64,000 nucleotides of DNA from JABMQB01 sp963677475 (GCA_963677475.2 CAXXQD010000018.1:186001-250000), one strand, 5' to 3'; positions 41,770 to 51,715 are shown, counted from the stretch's first letter. Program-made: numbers and translations. Notes: generated by a model not told the origin, from the letters alone.

Positions 41770-43674
41770 ATGGCAGAAAAGTTCACTAAAATATTAACTA
41801 AATATTGGGGCTATCCTAAATTTAGGCCTTTGCAACTTGAAATCATTCAATCGGTTGATGCCGGAAAGGATACCCTTGGGTTGTTGCCAACCGGTGGGGG
41901 TAAGTCCATTACTTTTCAGGTTTATTCATTATCGCGCGATGGCGTTTGCCTTGTTGTTACGCCATTAATAGCGTTGATGAAGGATCAGGTTGAAAACCTT
42001 CAAAAGAAGGGGGTAAAAGCTTTAGCGATTCATAGTGGGATGTCTCCCATGGAAATAAAGATTGCCATGGACAATGTGGTATGGGGGGATTATAAGTTTT
42101 TATACATCTCGCCGGAAAGGATTAGTACAGAACGTTTTCGGGAAAGGGTAAAGGACATTAATATTAATTTGATAGCCGTGGATGAAGCGCATTGCATTTC
42201 ACAATGGGGCTACGATTTCAGGCCAAGTTATCTGAAAATTCCTGAGTTAAAAGAGTTTATTGCCGATGTGCCAATTTTGGCACTTACCGCAACTGCTACG
42301 CCAAAGGTTGTGGGAGATATCCAAAACAAACTTGGTTTTAAAAAAGAGAACGTTCTTCAGTCTGGTTTTACCCGCGCAAACCTAAAATACCTTGTTCGCG
42401 AAAAAGAAGATAAACACAAGTACATTACACAAGTTATACAAAAAGTGAAAGGTACTGGAATAGTGTATGTACGAAGCAGAAAAACCTCTCGCGAGTTGGC
42501 TGAATTGCTGCAACGTGCAAATATATCGGCTGATTATTACCATGCAGGATTGGTTTCGAAAACCAGAAGCCAAAAGCAGGAAAACTGGAAACAGGGCAAA
42601 ACGCGTGTCATAGTTTCAACCAATGCTTTTGGAATGGGGATTGACAAGGCAAATGTCCGTTTTGTAATTCATTTTGATCCACCGGACTCATTGGAAGCCT
42701 ATTTCCAGGAAGCCGGAAGGGCAGGGCGCGATGGAAACAAAGCGGCAGCTGTGCTTTTGTATAATAATGCTGATAAAGTAAAACTTAAAAAATATGTAAG
42801 CACAACATTTCCGCCTATGGACACAATTAAAAGGGTCTATGAGGCACTTTGTAATTATTTGCAAGTCGCAGAAGGGTTTGGCAAGAACCAAATTTTCGAA
42901 TTTAACCTTGCGTTGTTTTGCGAATCGTACAAGTTTCAGATAGCAAGTGTTTATAGTAGTTTGAAATTGTTGCAACGCCAGGGGTTTATTGAATACACCG
43001 ATGAAGTGGACAGCCCCTCACGAGTTTTGTTTGTTGCTAGCCGTGATGATTTGTACAAATTTCAGGTAGCCAATGCTTCTTTCGATGGATTTATTAAGTT
43101 AATTCTTAGGTCGTACACTGGTTTGTTCACGGGGTACGTTCAAATTGATGAAGATTTGCTTTCGAAGCGTGCAAATATTTCGCCTGATGTGACCTACAAA
43201 TATTTGAAACAGCTTAATACCAACAAAATAATAGATTATATCCCAAGGAAAAGGACTCCCTATATTTTTTTTTCGAAAGAGAGATTAAGCTTATCACGTG
43301 TAACTATTTCCAAAGATAATTACGATATCCGGAAAGATGACTTCCATAAAAGAATCGAGGCAGTAATTGATTATGCAACATCAAAAAATAAATGCAGAAG
43401 CCAAATATTGCTTTCTTATTTTGGGGAAACCGGATCGAACCGATGCGGGCAGTGCGATGTTTGCCAATCGAAAAATACCCTTGAACTTAGCCAGTTTGAG
43501 TTTGACCAAATTAGTAGCCAGGTAAAATCATTCCTGCAGGATCCGATTACTTACGATGAATTGGTTATGAAACTCAAAGGAAACCAGGACGAAATAATGG
43601 ATGTGCTTCGTTGGTTGATCGATAATGAAAAAATCATTTACAGGATTGATAAAAAATTGGAATGGAAAGAATAA
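41770..43674 (+). CDS. recQ: ATP-dependent DNA helicase RecQ
   Basis: 634 residues. Helicase motifs: LLPTGGGKS (Walker A), VDEAHCISQWGYDFRPSY (DEAH plus aromatic loop), LTATATPKV, and QEAGRAGRDG (motif VI). A RecQ-Ct zinc region has Cys residues in CRSQILLSYFG...CGQCDVC. The winged-helix region follows; a full HRDC domain is not evident at the C-terminus. RecQ unwinds recombination intermediates and fork structures. It is transcribed away from guaB across 137 bp. Confidence 0.94.
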   Translation: MAEKFTKILTKYWGYPKFRPLQLEIIQSVDAGKDTLGLLPTGGGKSITFQVYSLSRDGVCLVVTPLIALMKDQVENLQKKGVKALAIHSGMSPMEIKIAMDNVVWGDYKFLYISPERISTERFRERVKDININLIAVDEAHCISQWGYDFRPSYLKIPELKEFIADVPILALTATATPKVVGDIQNKLGFKKENVLQSGFTRANLKYLVREKEDKHKYITQVIQKVKGTGIVYVRSRKTSRELAELLQRANISADYYHAGLVSKTRSQKQENWKQGKTRVIVSTNAFGMGIDKANVRFVIHFDPPDSLEAYFQEAGRAGRDGNKAAAVLLYNNADKVKLKKYVSTTFPPMDTIKRVYEALCNYLQVAEGFGKNQIFEFNLALFCESYKFQIASVYSSLKLLQRQGFIEYTDEVDSPSRVLFVASRDDLYKFQVANASFDGFIKLILRSYTGLFTGYVQIDEDLLSKRANISPDVTYKYLKQLNTNKIIDYIPRKRTPYIFFSKERLSLSRVTISKDNYDIRKDDFHKRIEAVIDYATSKNKCRSQILLSYFGETGSNRCGQCDVCQSKNTLELSQFEFDQISSQVKSFLQDPITYDELVMKLKGNQDEIMDVLRWLIDNEKIIYRIDKKLEWKE

Positions 43675-43722
43675 GGATAAAAGATAAAAAGATAAAGGAT
43701 TAATTATTAAGGATAAAGGAAT
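43671..43722. repeat. Degenerate AAGGATAAA simple repeat
   Basis: Four to five imperfect copies of (A)AGGATAAA lie just after the recQ stop. They are low-complexity DNA; no hairpin or gene is seen. Confidence 0.5.
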
Positions 43723-43885
43723 GGTGAGTATGAGGTAATGGATATTTGTAATCGGTTTAGAAAATTCAGGAACAACATGCCAAGGCCTGAAAATCAGTTT
43801 CATCACCAACATATAATTAAATCATATTAACATTAATCTGTTTGGAGCTTTTTGGCTTTCTTCTTAGCACATCAAAAAAACTTGT

Positions 43886-43893
43886 TACTTTTG
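43886..43893 (+). promoter_or_regulatory. Candidate -7 box for the DUF5063 gene
   Basis: TACTTTTG matches TAnnTTTG exactly and lies 20 bp before the start codon at 43914. No well-placed -33 TTG was recognised. Confidence 0.4.
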
Positions 43894-43913
43894 CGTGTTG
43901 AAAGTAATTTACC

Positions 43914-44546
43914 ATGAGTGAGGGTACATTAGGACATATTGTTTATTCGAAAAATGTAATTGAGTTTGTAACGGTTGCAAACGAATATTGCAACATGGTC
44001 GAAGGCAAAGGGAATGAACCTTTGTCTGTTATGTTGGGCAAGCTTCAGAAGATACTTCCACTGGTTTATTTAAAAGCTTCTTTGCTTCCGAAAGTTGAGC
44101 TGGTTTTGGATGAGGAATTAGAAAAATTTGTATCGGAACTGGATTACAATATGTTATTGCAAAAATGGATGAAAATGTTGGGGGAACACGATGCATTTAA
44201 AGAAGTTTTTGTGGCAGGAATGGAATTTAGCGAAGAAGCAATCGAAAATACAATCTCTGAAAACCTAATGGATATTTACCAGGATTTAAAGGAATTTGTG
44301 ACATCTTTTAGTCTTGGCAACGAAGAAGTAATGAACGATTCGCTAAGCGAGTGTATCTTAAGTTTTGAACAGTATTGGGGGCAAAACCTGGTAAATGTGC
44401 TGCGTGCTATTCATGCTTTATTGGTTAGTGGTAAAGATTTGGATGAAATCTCAGAGGAAGATGGAAATTCTTCAGATGAAAGTACCAACAGTGAAACCGA
44501 TTGGGTAGATGGTTTTTTTGATCAGTTCAGGGATGGTGAAATTTAA
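43914..44546 (+). CDS. DUF5063 family protein
   Basis: 210 residues, helical and acidic. The opening VIYSK-like segment (IVYSKNVIEFVTVANEYCNM), LGKLQKILPLVYLKASLLP and SFEQYWGQNLVNVLRAIHALL match DUF5063, which is common in Bacteroidota and always of unknown function. An acidic Ser/Glu-rich tail (about residues 178-200) ends it. It is 8 bp upstream of the 3'-5' exonuclease gene, a conserved-looking pairing, so both probably share a transcript. Confidence 0.85.
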   Translation: MSEGTLGHIVYSKNVIEFVTVANEYCNMVEGKGNEPLSVMLGKLQKILPLVYLKASLLPKVELVLDEELEKFVSELDYNMLLQKWMKMLGEHDAFKEVFVAGMEFSEEAIENTISENLMDIYQDLKEFVTSFSLGNEEVMNDSLSECILSFEQYWGQNLVNVLRAIHALLVSGKDLDEISEEDGNSSDESTNSETDWVDGFFDQFRDGEI

Positions 44547-44554
44547 ATATAGGT

Positions 44555-45127
44555 ATGTTTAAAGAAAGTATAACAAAAGAAGAATTGGCGGAATTGCCTT
44601 TGGTTCAGTTTGATGGAACAATTACCATTGTTGAGGACATGAACCAGATTGGCCCAATTGCAGGATATTTAACAAAACAAAAGATAATTGGTTTCGACAC
44701 GGAAACAAGGCCCTCCTTTAAAAAAGGGAATGTAAACCAGGTGGCTTTGCTCCAGCTTTCAACAAACGATCAAGCTTTTTTATTTCGCCTTAATAAAATT
44801 GGTTTACCAAACCGGATTGTCGATATTTTGAAATCAAAAGATATTATTAAAGCCGGGGTTGCTATTAGGGACGATATTAAAGTTTTACAAAGCATTAAGA
44901 AATTTTCGCCAAACGGATTCGTAGAACTACAAGACCAGGTACAGGAATTTGGGATCCAGAATTTTAGTTTAAAAAAATTAATGGGTATCGTATTGGGATG
45001 CAGGATTTCGAAGGCACAACAACTTTCGAACTGGGAAGCAGAAATGCTTACCGAAGCCCAGCAAATATATGCTGCCACCGATGCCTGGGCGGCTTTAAAA
45101 ATCTATCAAAATTTATATACCAATTAG
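44555..45127 (+). CDS. 3'-5' exonuclease domain protein (RNase D/WRN-like)
   Basis: 190 residues, a single DnaQ-like exonuclease domain. Exo I is GFDTETRPSF (Asp and Glu metal ligands), exo II holds AGVAIRDDIKVL, and exo III is YAATDAWAALKIYQ with the Asp. There is no HRDC domain, so it is shorter than RNase D and closest to stand-alone WRN-exonuclease-like proteins. It acts on single strands of DNA or RNA; which one is not evident. It follows DUF5063 by 8 bp and precedes the rlmI-like gene by 6 bp. Confidence 0.87.
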   Translation: MFKESITKEELAELPLVQFDGTITIVEDMNQIGPIAGYLTKQKIIGFDTETRPSFKKGNVNQVALLQLSTNDQAFLFRLNKIGLPNRIVDILKSKDIIKAGVAIRDDIKVLQSIKKFSPNGFVELQDQVQEFGIQNFSLKKLMGIVLGCRISKAQQLSNWEAEMLTEAQQIYAATDAWAALKIYQNLYTN

Positions 45128-45133
45128 TTATTT

Positions 45134-46324
45134 ATGGACAGCCAGTTTACAAGTGTTGTTTTAAAATCAGGGAAAGATCAATCGTTAAAAAGGTTTCATC
45201 CCTGGGTTTTTTCAGGTGCAATTAAAAAAATAAAAGGACCAGTTAACGAAGGGGATGTGGTGGCTGTTTATTCCAATAAAGATGAATTTCTTGGAATAGG
45301 CCATTATCAAATTGGTTCCATTGCTATCCGGATTTTTTCTTTTAAAGAGATTATGCCCGATTATGGTTTTTGGAAGCAAAAAATACAATCTGCATATACA
45401 CTTCGTGAAAAAATATTTTTAGCAGATAATTCGGAAACAAATGTTTTTCGTTTGGTAAATGCCGAAGGCGATGGAATGCCCGGATTGATCATCGATTATT
45501 ACAACGGAGTTGCAGTTTTACAGATGCATTCTATCGGGATGTACCTTATTCGGGAGCAATTGAGAGATGCCCTGGTAGAGGTTTTGGGAGATAAGCTTAC
45601 TGCAGTGTACGATAAAAGTGAAAAGACTTTGCCGTTTAAATCAAAAATTGAATTTAAAGATGGCTACCTATTTGGAAAAGAAACAGCAAAACAGGTTTCT
45701 GAATATGGGTTAAAGTTTAATGTAGATTGGGAAAGCGGTCAGAAAACTGGGTTTTTTATTGATCAGCGCGAAAATCGGAAATTGGTTGAGACCTACGCAA
45801 AAGGACGTGATGTATTGAATATGTTTTGCTACACTGGCGGGTTCTCCTTTTTTGCGATGCGAGGAGGCGCAAACCTGGTACATTCGGTTGATTCATCGGC
45901 TAAGGCAATTGACCTTACCAACGAAAACGTAGCTTTGAATTTTGAAAACGATGATCGGCACAAAGCATTTGCCGTTGATGCCTTTGATTATTTAAAAGAT
46001 ATAAAAGATACATACAATCTCATAATTTTAGATCCTCCAGCTTTCGCAAAACACAGGGATTCTTTGCATCGTGCCTTGTTAGGTTACAAGAGGCTTAATG
46101 CCAGGGCATTCGAGCAAATTCGCCCCGGGGGTATTGTATTCACATTTTCCTGCTCTCAGGTGGTTTCGAAAGACAAGTTTAGGGAAGCTGTATTTTCGGG
46201 GGCGGCAATTGCTGGTCGTAAAGTGAGCATATTGCATCAAATGACTCAGCCTGCCGATCACCCGGTAAATATTTATCATCCTGAAGGGGAATACCTGAAA
46301 GGCTTGGTTTTGTATGTAGAATAA
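45134..46324 (+). CDS. Class I rRNA (cytosine-C5-)methyltransferase, RlmI-like
   Basis: 396 residues. An N-terminal PUA domain (about 1-80, KDQSLKRFHPWVFSGAIKKI) is followed by a Rossmann methyltransferase domain with VLNMFCYTGGFSFFAMRGG (motif I), HSVDSSAKAIDL, NLIILDPPAFAKHRDSL (motif IV, DPPAF) and TFSCSQVVS (motif VI, Cys). This architecture is RlmI/RlmK-type 23S rRNA m5C methyltransferase, so ribosome maturation is the likely role. Exact nucleotide not assignable. Confidence 0.9.
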   Translation: MDSQFTSVVLKSGKDQSLKRFHPWVFSGAIKKIKGPVNEGDVVAVYSNKDEFLGIGHYQIGSIAIRIFSFKEIMPDYGFWKQKIQSAYTLREKIFLADNSETNVFRLVNAEGDGMPGLIIDYYNGVAVLQMHSIGMYLIREQLRDALVEVLGDKLTAVYDKSEKTLPFKSKIEFKDGYLFGKETAKQVSEYGLKFNVDWESGQKTGFFIDQRENRKLVETYAKGRDVLNMFCYTGGFSFFAMRGGANLVHSVDSSAKAIDLTNENVALNFENDDRHKAFAVDAFDYLKDIKDTYNLIILDPPAFAKHRDSLHRALLGYKRLNARAFEQIRPGGIVFTFSCSQVVSKDKFREAVFSGAAIAGRKVSILHQMTQPADHPVNIYHPEGEYLKGLVLYVE

Positions 46325-46348
46325 TAACACCTTAAATTTCCTTAAATT

Positions 46349-47065
46349 ATGACAAGCGAAAACATTGTTAAACTACTCAACGAAGAAGTTTACGAAAAGT
46401 CTTTGGAAGAAACACTTGGTTTTGTTGCATCAAAATATGCCGGCAAGATTGTTTTTACCAGCAGTTTTGGGTACGAAGACCAGGTGATCACGGATATGAT
46501 ATTTAGAAATAATCTTGACATTGAGGTGATTACACTCGATACGGGAAGGATGTTTGAAGAAACCTACAAAGTTTACAATAAGACCTTGGATAAATATGGA
46601 AAATCTATCAAAGTATATTTTCCGGAAGCCGATGATGTTGAGAAACTTTTAAACGAAAAAGGTCCCATAAGTTTTTATAATTCGATTGAAAACAGAAAGG
46701 AATGTTGCCACATTCGAAAAGTCAAGCCATTGCAAATTGCATTGGATAAAAAAGAATGCTGGATTACCGGACTTAGGGCAGATCAATCCAGCGGAAGGGG
46801 CACCCTTGAACATTTTGTATATGACCCGGGATTTAAATTGGTTAAATACAACCCATTACTGAACTGGAGTCTTGTGGATGTCAAAGCATATATAAAAGAG
46901 CATAATGTGCCTTATAATTCGCTTCACGATCGTGGGTTTGTGAGCATTGGTTGCGAACCCTGCACAAGGGCAATCCAGCCGGGCGATGATTTTCGTGCCG
47001 GACGCTGGTGGTGGGAAAACAATACCGGAAAAGAATGCGGCTTGCATACACACACCAAAGAATAA
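46349..47065 (+). CDS. cysH: Phosphoadenylyl/adenylyl-sulfate reductase
   Basis: 238 residues. The PP-loop-type N-terminus (SSFGYEDQVITDMI) is followed by TLDTGRMFEETY. The two Cys pairs that bind a [4Fe-4S] cluster are present: ECCHIRKVKPL and GCEPCTRA. The C-terminal ECGLH motif carries the catalytic Cys. The CC...CxxC set marks APS-type (assimilatory APS reductase) members rather than E. coli PAPS reductase. It reduces APS to sulfite in cysteine synthesis. No other sulfur genes adjoin. A terminator hairpin follows at 47092. Confidence 0.92.
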   Translation: MTSENIVKLLNEEVYEKSLEETLGFVASKYAGKIVFTSSFGYEDQVITDMIFRNNLDIEVITLDTGRMFEETYKVYNKTLDKYGKSIKVYFPEADDVEKLLNEKGPISFYNSIENRKECCHIRKVKPLQIALDKKECWITGLRADQSSGRGTLEHFVYDPGFKLVKYNPLLNWSLVDVKAYIKEHNVPYNSLHDRGFVSIGCEPCTRAIQPGDDFRAGRWWWENNTGKECGLHTHTKE

Positions 47066-47091
47066 TCGAAAAATATAAATGATTAAATAAG

Positions 47092-47120
47092 AGCTCTTTC
47101 CATAACGGGAAGGGCTTTTT
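47092..47120 (+). terminator. Rho-independent terminator after cysH
   Basis: AGCTCTTTCC pairs with GGGAAGGGCT (10 bp, two G-T pairs) around ATAAC, followed by a five-T run (47116-47120). Confidence 0.7.
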
Positions 47121-47284
47121 GTTTGTTTCTGATTAAGGCAAAAACAGCGAAGGTGTAATTCTATACTTTAAAAAATAACCAATAGAATTTTATGGATCAG
47201 AATAACATAATTTGTAGTTTTAAGAGGTTTTTAAAATGACCATTTTACTATTAATCGCATTTGAATAAGCTAAATGATAATCTT

Positions 47285-50095
47285 ATGAATAAATACATAC
47301 TTCTATTATTTGTATTACTTCCCTTGTTTGGATTTTCACAACAGCCTGCAAAAAAGGTGCTGGCAATGGAAAATTATGCATCCTGGAATACACTTAAAAA
47401 CCCGATAATTTCGAACGATGGGAAAGTTATTGCCTACGAAATTAATCCCCAAAAAGGTGATGGGAAATTAGTAGTACATAACCACAAGCAAGAATTCATC
47501 TTGCCAAGGGGATATAAGGCTCAAATCGGTTCGGACAATGATTTTATCATCTATCATATAAAACAGCCATTATCAACCATTCGGAAAGCAAAAAAGGACA
47601 AAGTTAAAAAGGATAAAATGCCGGGCGATAGTTTAGGTATATATGTGTTTGAACACGATTCAGCAGTACTATTCCCCAATGTAAAATCCTATAAACTGCC
47701 AAAAGAGAATGCCAGTTGGATTGCTTTTACCGCCAAAAAAGAAAAGAAAAAAGTTTCAAAAGAAGAAGGTGAAGAATCTGAAGTGAAAGAAAAAAAAGAA
47801 GCGAAAAAGGATAAGAAAGATGAACCAGAAGGTGATGACCTCGTTTTATTTAATGTTGCTAATGCAGATACCTTTCTTTTCCATTATGTGACGGAATATT
47901 TTTACGCCAAAAAAGGAAACGGGATTGTTTTTGTATCGCAGGCAAAAGACTCGATAAGTACATATTCAACAGTACATTTTTTTAGTACAGAAACGAACAA
48001 ATCAAAGAAACTATTTAGTAGTGAAGGCTGGGTGAAAAAAATAACTGCCGACGAACTAGCTGGGCAAGTGGCATTTTTACATTCAGCAGATACCATTGAA
48101 AAAAAAGTGTATAAAATGTACTATACCCTTACCGAAACCGGTAATCCGGAAGTAGTTGTTGAGGCAAATATGCCGGGGGTACCATTAGGGTGGTCGCCGA
48201 GTGAAAATGGGAATGTTTCGTTCTCTGAAAATGGTAGCAAGTTGTTTGTCGGGATGGCAAGTACCCCAAAACCGGAACCGGAAGATTCGTTGCTTGAAGA
48301 AGAAAAACCAAAACTGGATATTTGGAACTGGAAGGATTTAAAAATTCAGCCGCAGCAAAAAGTAGAAGCATCCAAAGAAAAAGAACGGACTTATAAAGGG
48401 GTATTCCATATCGAGAAAGGGAAGTTTGTTCAATTGGAAGATTTGAACGTAAATAACCTGCGTTTTATCCAAAAACAAAACGGTGATGTTGCACTTGGAA
48501 GAGACACCAAACCATATCAACGCGAAACAAGCTGGACCGGAAAGGGGAGTGCCGATTATTATTTAGTGGATATTCCTTCAGGAATAAAAAGGCAGGTGCT
48601 GAGAGAAAAAGAACGTGTGTGGTTGTCGCCAACGGGAAAATATATAGTTTGGTACGAACCCGCTGATAGCAGTTATTATTGCCAGTCAACCGTTCTGGGC
48701 GAACTCAAAGAAGTAGCGCTAACAAAGGCTATCCCGGTGAACTTTTATGAAGAAACCAACGATATGCCCATCGATCCAAGACCTTATGGTATAGCAGGTT
48801 GGAGCGAAAATGACAAATTTGTTTTTATTTATGACCGGTACGATATCTGGAAAATCGATCCTGCCGGATACCGGGTTCCGGTAAATGCTACACATGCTTT
48901 TGGACGACGGAATAAAACGCGTTTAAAATATGTGAAGCTGGATAAGGAAGAACAATTTATTCCTTCCGATGAGCGGATATTTTTAAGTGCATTCGACGAA
49001 AGAACAATGGCTTCGGGTTATTTCAGTGCGATATTGGATAATGCAAAAGATCCAAAACTGGAAATGATGGATCACTACATGTTTGACAATATTGCGAAAG
49101 CAAAAGATGCAGATAAAATAATTTGGACGAAACAAAATGTAGAAGTATTCCCCGATCTTTGGAGCAGTAATTTGCATTTTCAACATGCCGAAAAACTTTC
49201 TTCAGCCAATCCGCAGCAAAGTAAGTTCAATTGGGCAAAGGTGGAAGTAGTTGAGTGGACCTCCTTCACTGGCGAAAATTTGCGAGGGCTTTTATATACC
49301 CCGGAAAACTTAAATCCAAAGAAAAAATATCCGATGGTCGTATATTTTTACGAAAGAAGTGTCCATACTAAAAACAGGCATTATTTTCCTTACCCAAGCC
49401 GTTCAACCATAAATAAAACATTTTATGCTAGCAACGGTTACTGTGTGTTTGTTCCTGATATCACCTACAAAGATGGTTATCCGGGGCAAAGTGCCTACAA
49501 TGCAATCGTAAGCGGGGTAAATAACCTGATAATTACCAGACCTTTTATTGATAAAGAAAATATTGGGCTGCAAGGACAAAGTTGGGGAGGATATCAAACT
49601 GCATTTTTAGTAACCGAAACCGATATGTTTAAGGCTGCTATGGCTGGAGCCCCGGTTAGCAATATGACCAGTGCCTATGGGGGAATCCGCTGGGCATCTG
49701 GTATGAGTAGGATGTTTCAATATGAGCATACACAAAGCCGATTGGGAGGAACCCTTTGGGAAAGGCCTTTTATTTATATAGAAAACTCCCCTTTGTTTAA
49801 TGCACCTAAAATAAATACGCCATTGCTGATGATGCATAACGATAACGATGGAGCAGTTCCCTGGTACCAGGGCATTGAGTTGTTTGTGGCACTTCGGCGT
49901 TTAGACAAACCAGCGTGGTTGCTAACTTACAATGGCGAACCTCATAACCTGAAAGCCGAAAGCTGGGCAAATAGGGTAGACCTTTCAAAAAGAATGTTTC
50001 AGTTTTTCAACCATTATTTAAAAGGCGAGGAGGCACCTGAGTGGATGGAGAAAGGAATTCAGGCTGTTGATAAGGGAAAAAAACTGGGATATTAA
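47285..50095 (+). CDS. Secreted S9 family peptidase (prolyl-oligopeptidase/DPP-like)
   Basis: 936 residues from the ATG at 47285, giving the signal MNKYILLLFVLLPLFGFSQ; a TTG at 47261 is in frame but unlikely. The N-terminal two-thirds should form the beta-propeller; it carries a strongly charged Lys/Glu-rich insert (about residues 140-190) and a second one near 340-365. The C-terminal alpha/beta hydrolase domain has the nucleophile in GQSWGGYQTAF, the Asp in MHNDNDGAVPW and the His in NGEPHNL. Such exported peptidases cleave after Pro or Ala. The start is 220 bp after cysH, so it has its own promoter. Confidence 0.9.
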   Translation: MNKYILLLFVLLPLFGFSQQPAKKVLAMENYASWNTLKNPIISNDGKVIAYEINPQKGDGKLVVHNHKQEFILPRGYKAQIGSDNDFIIYHIKQPLSTIRKAKKDKVKKDKMPGDSLGIYVFEHDSAVLFPNVKSYKLPKENASWIAFTAKKEKKKVSKEEGEESEVKEKKEAKKDKKDEPEGDDLVLFNVANADTFLFHYVTEYFYAKKGNGIVFVSQAKDSISTYSTVHFFSTETNKSKKLFSSEGWVKKITADELAGQVAFLHSADTIEKKVYKMYYTLTETGNPEVVVEANMPGVPLGWSPSENGNVSFSENGSKLFVGMASTPKPEPEDSLLEEEKPKLDIWNWKDLKIQPQQKVEASKEKERTYKGVFHIEKGKFVQLEDLNVNNLRFIQKQNGDVALGRDTKPYQRETSWTGKGSADYYLVDIPSGIKRQVLREKERVWLSPTGKYIVWYEPADSSYYCQSTVLGELKEVALTKAIPVNFYEETNDMPIDPRPYGIAGWSENDKFVFIYDRYDIWKIDPAGYRVPVNATHAFGRRNKTRLKYVKLDKEEQFIPSDERIFLSAFDERTMASGYFSAILDNAKDPKLEMMDHYMFDNIAKAKDADKIIWTKQNVEVFPDLWSSNLHFQHAEKLSSANPQQSKFNWAKVEVVEWTSFTGENLRGLLYTPENLNPKKKYPMVVYFYERSVHTKNRHYFPYPSRSTINKTFYASNGYCVFVPDITYKDGYPGQSAYNAIVSGVNNLIITRPFIDKENIGLQGQSWGGYQTAFLVTETDMFKAAMAGAPVSNMTSAYGGIRWASGMSRMFQYEHTQSRLGGTLWERPFIYIENSPLFNAPKINTPLLMMHNDNDGAVPWYQGIELFVALRRLDKPAWLLTYNGEPHNLKAESWANRVDLSKRMFQFFNHYLKGEEAPEWMEKGIQAVDKGKKLGY

Positions 50096-50250
50096 TTTGT
50101 AGATTATTACTGGTAGGCAAAAATATTCTGGACATTGAGCTTATGTAGTGGAGGGATTAAACATAATTTTCAATTAAAAAATATTTTTCCCAAGGGTGAT
50201 GTAACATAAATTCAGGGCAAACGTCATAAATAAAAACAAATTGATTTGCC

Positions 50251-50763
50251 ATGAAAAAATTATCCATTGCCCTGCTGTTCACCTCCCTGATTGTTTCGTC
50301 ATGTACATATAACGAAGGGGTATCAAAAGCGTTCTCGAAATACAGGAATGAAAACGGAATCATTGCTATTACTGTTCCTGGATTTGCCATCCGGATTGCT
50401 TCCCTGATTGCCGATTTAGATGAAAGGGAAGAAGAATTGCTCGCAAGTATTGACCGGGTTAAAGTTTTAGCTGTTGACGATGATCGAATAAATGCTTCCG
50501 TAAATTTCCATGAAGAGTTTGCTGAATTGATCCAACAAAACGAATACGAGGAATTGCTTGTTGTTAAAAGCGATGACCAATCGGCTACAATTGTTGGTAA
50601 AATCACGAAGGAAGGGATAATTAAAGAAATGGTTGTACTGGTGGGTGGTGATGATAACGCTTTGGTTTATATCAAGGGTTCCATACGTCCGGAACTTTTG
50701 AACGATTATATTAACGAGTCTGATCACGAAGAATTACTAAGTTTTAAGGAGTTTGGGTTTTGA
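50251..50763 (+). CDS. DUF4252 lipoprotein
   Basis: 170 residues, with a lipobox ending at C18 (IVSSC) after a hydrophobic signal. The body (ITVPGFAIRIASLIADLDEREEELLASIDRVKVLAVDDD and VKSDDQSATIVGKI...KEMVVLVGGDDNALVYIKG) fits DUF4252, a Bacteroidota lipoprotein family of unknown function, sometimes linked to sigma/anti-sigma loci. No such genes adjoin. A terminator follows at 50785. Confidence 0.82.
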   Translation: MKKLSIALLFTSLIVSSCTYNEGVSKAFSKYRNENGIIAITVPGFAIRIASLIADLDEREEELLASIDRVKVLAVDDDRINASVNFHEEFAELIQQNEYEELLVVKSDDQSATIVGKITKEGIIKEMVVLVGGDDNALVYIKGSIRPELLNDYINESDHEELLSFKEFGF

Positions 50764-50784
50764 ACTTCGCAAAATAACTGCAAG

Positions 50785-50818
50785 AGGCTGTGTCACATTA
50801 GTGGAACAGCCTTTTTTT
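50785..50818 (+). terminator. Rho-independent terminator after the DUF4252 gene
   Basis: AGGCTGT pairs with ACAGCCT, enclosing an inner CAC/GTG pair and a short loop, followed by seven T. Confidence 0.75.
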
Positions 50819-51169
50819 CTGAAAGTCTTCGGGTGATGCGGATTCTATCCGCATTATTCTTCAGCGAATAAAATTCGCTGCACCCAAATTCTTATGGCTC
50901 GATTTTCATTTCTGTTAGTGATTCCTATAAATCATGAATGTTTTTTCAATATTAATTCTATAAACAGAAACTATATTCCTGATCAAACCATATAAAATTG
51001 GTGCTCAAAACTTCATATACGTGTGAAATGCACATTTTTATCTGCGAACTACATATAATTAACCTTAACAGGAATAATCAATCATTCACAGGAACTAAAT
51101 GGTACTTAGTTGAAATAAATATGTAGCTATTAGATTGTTACATATATTTGAAATAGAAAAATAAAGCCA
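50819..51169. other. Intergenic region with a three-way-junction palindrome
   Basis: Bases 50831-50885 form the structured element listed separately. The rest, to 51169, is AT-rich with no gene, no clear -7 box and no T-run terminator. Confidence 0.55.
50831..50885. repeat. Three-way-junction (double-hairpin) palindromic element
   Basis: An outer stem GGGTG/CACCC encloses two perfect 8-bp hairpins: ATGCGGAT-TCT-ATCCGCAT and CAGCGAAT-AAA-ATTCGCTG. Such paired hairpins are typical of REP/BIME-like or transposition-derived elements; no transposase is nearby. Confidence 0.7.
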
Positions 51170-51715
51170 ATGTTTAAACAATTAAAAATTAAAGCTATGA
51201 AGATTAAACTATTTATCATGACCATTTGCTTGGCACTTGTACTCATGAATGCAGAAGCAAGCAAAACGAAAACAAAAACGAAAGTACATACGAATTATGC
51301 GTCAACTATCACAGGCAAATCGCTATCCGATTTTGGAGATTATAAAGTAGCAAAATGCAATAATCCTTTGGTTTTGGACGGAGTTGAACTTAAAACATAT
51401 CAATTGGAATATTCAAACTCTGAACAAGATATCCGGATCGGGGTAATCCCTGAAAAGAAATGTACAAGCTTTATTCTTAAAGCCAAAACATTTGAAGTTG
51501 AATATGTGTGTAAAAACGGTGTGTTTGGGGTGAAAAAAATAAGGAAAGCTTATCAGGAAATCCCAAAAGACATGAACGAAGCAGTACTTGATAAGGAAGG
51601 TTATTTTACACAAAGGGTAATTTCACAAAAGCCAAAAACCGAGGGTGAACTGCTGGGTTTAATAGCATGTTACTTCCCGAACCTAATCAAAGACGAATAC
51701 CAAGGAACATTTTAA
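51170..51715 (+). CDS. Hypothetical exported protein
   Basis: 181 residues from the ATG at 51170, or 172 from an ATG at 51197, which would leave a cleaner signal peptide (MKIKLFIMTICLALVLMNAEA). A Lys/Thr-rich stretch (SKTKTKTKVHTN) is followed by mixed strands and helices with three Cys. I recognise no domain. The long AT-rich gap before it and the terminator after it (51768) show a single-gene unit. Confidence 0.6.
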   Translation: MFKQLKIKAMKIKLFIMTICLALVLMNAEASKTKTKTKVHTNYASTITGKSLSDFGDYKVAKCNNPLVLDGVELKTYQLEYSNSEQDIRIGVIPEKKCTSFILKAKTFEVEYVCKNGVFGVKKIRKAYQEIPKDMNEAVLDKEGYFTQRVISQKPKTEGELLGLIACYFPNLIKDEYQGTF

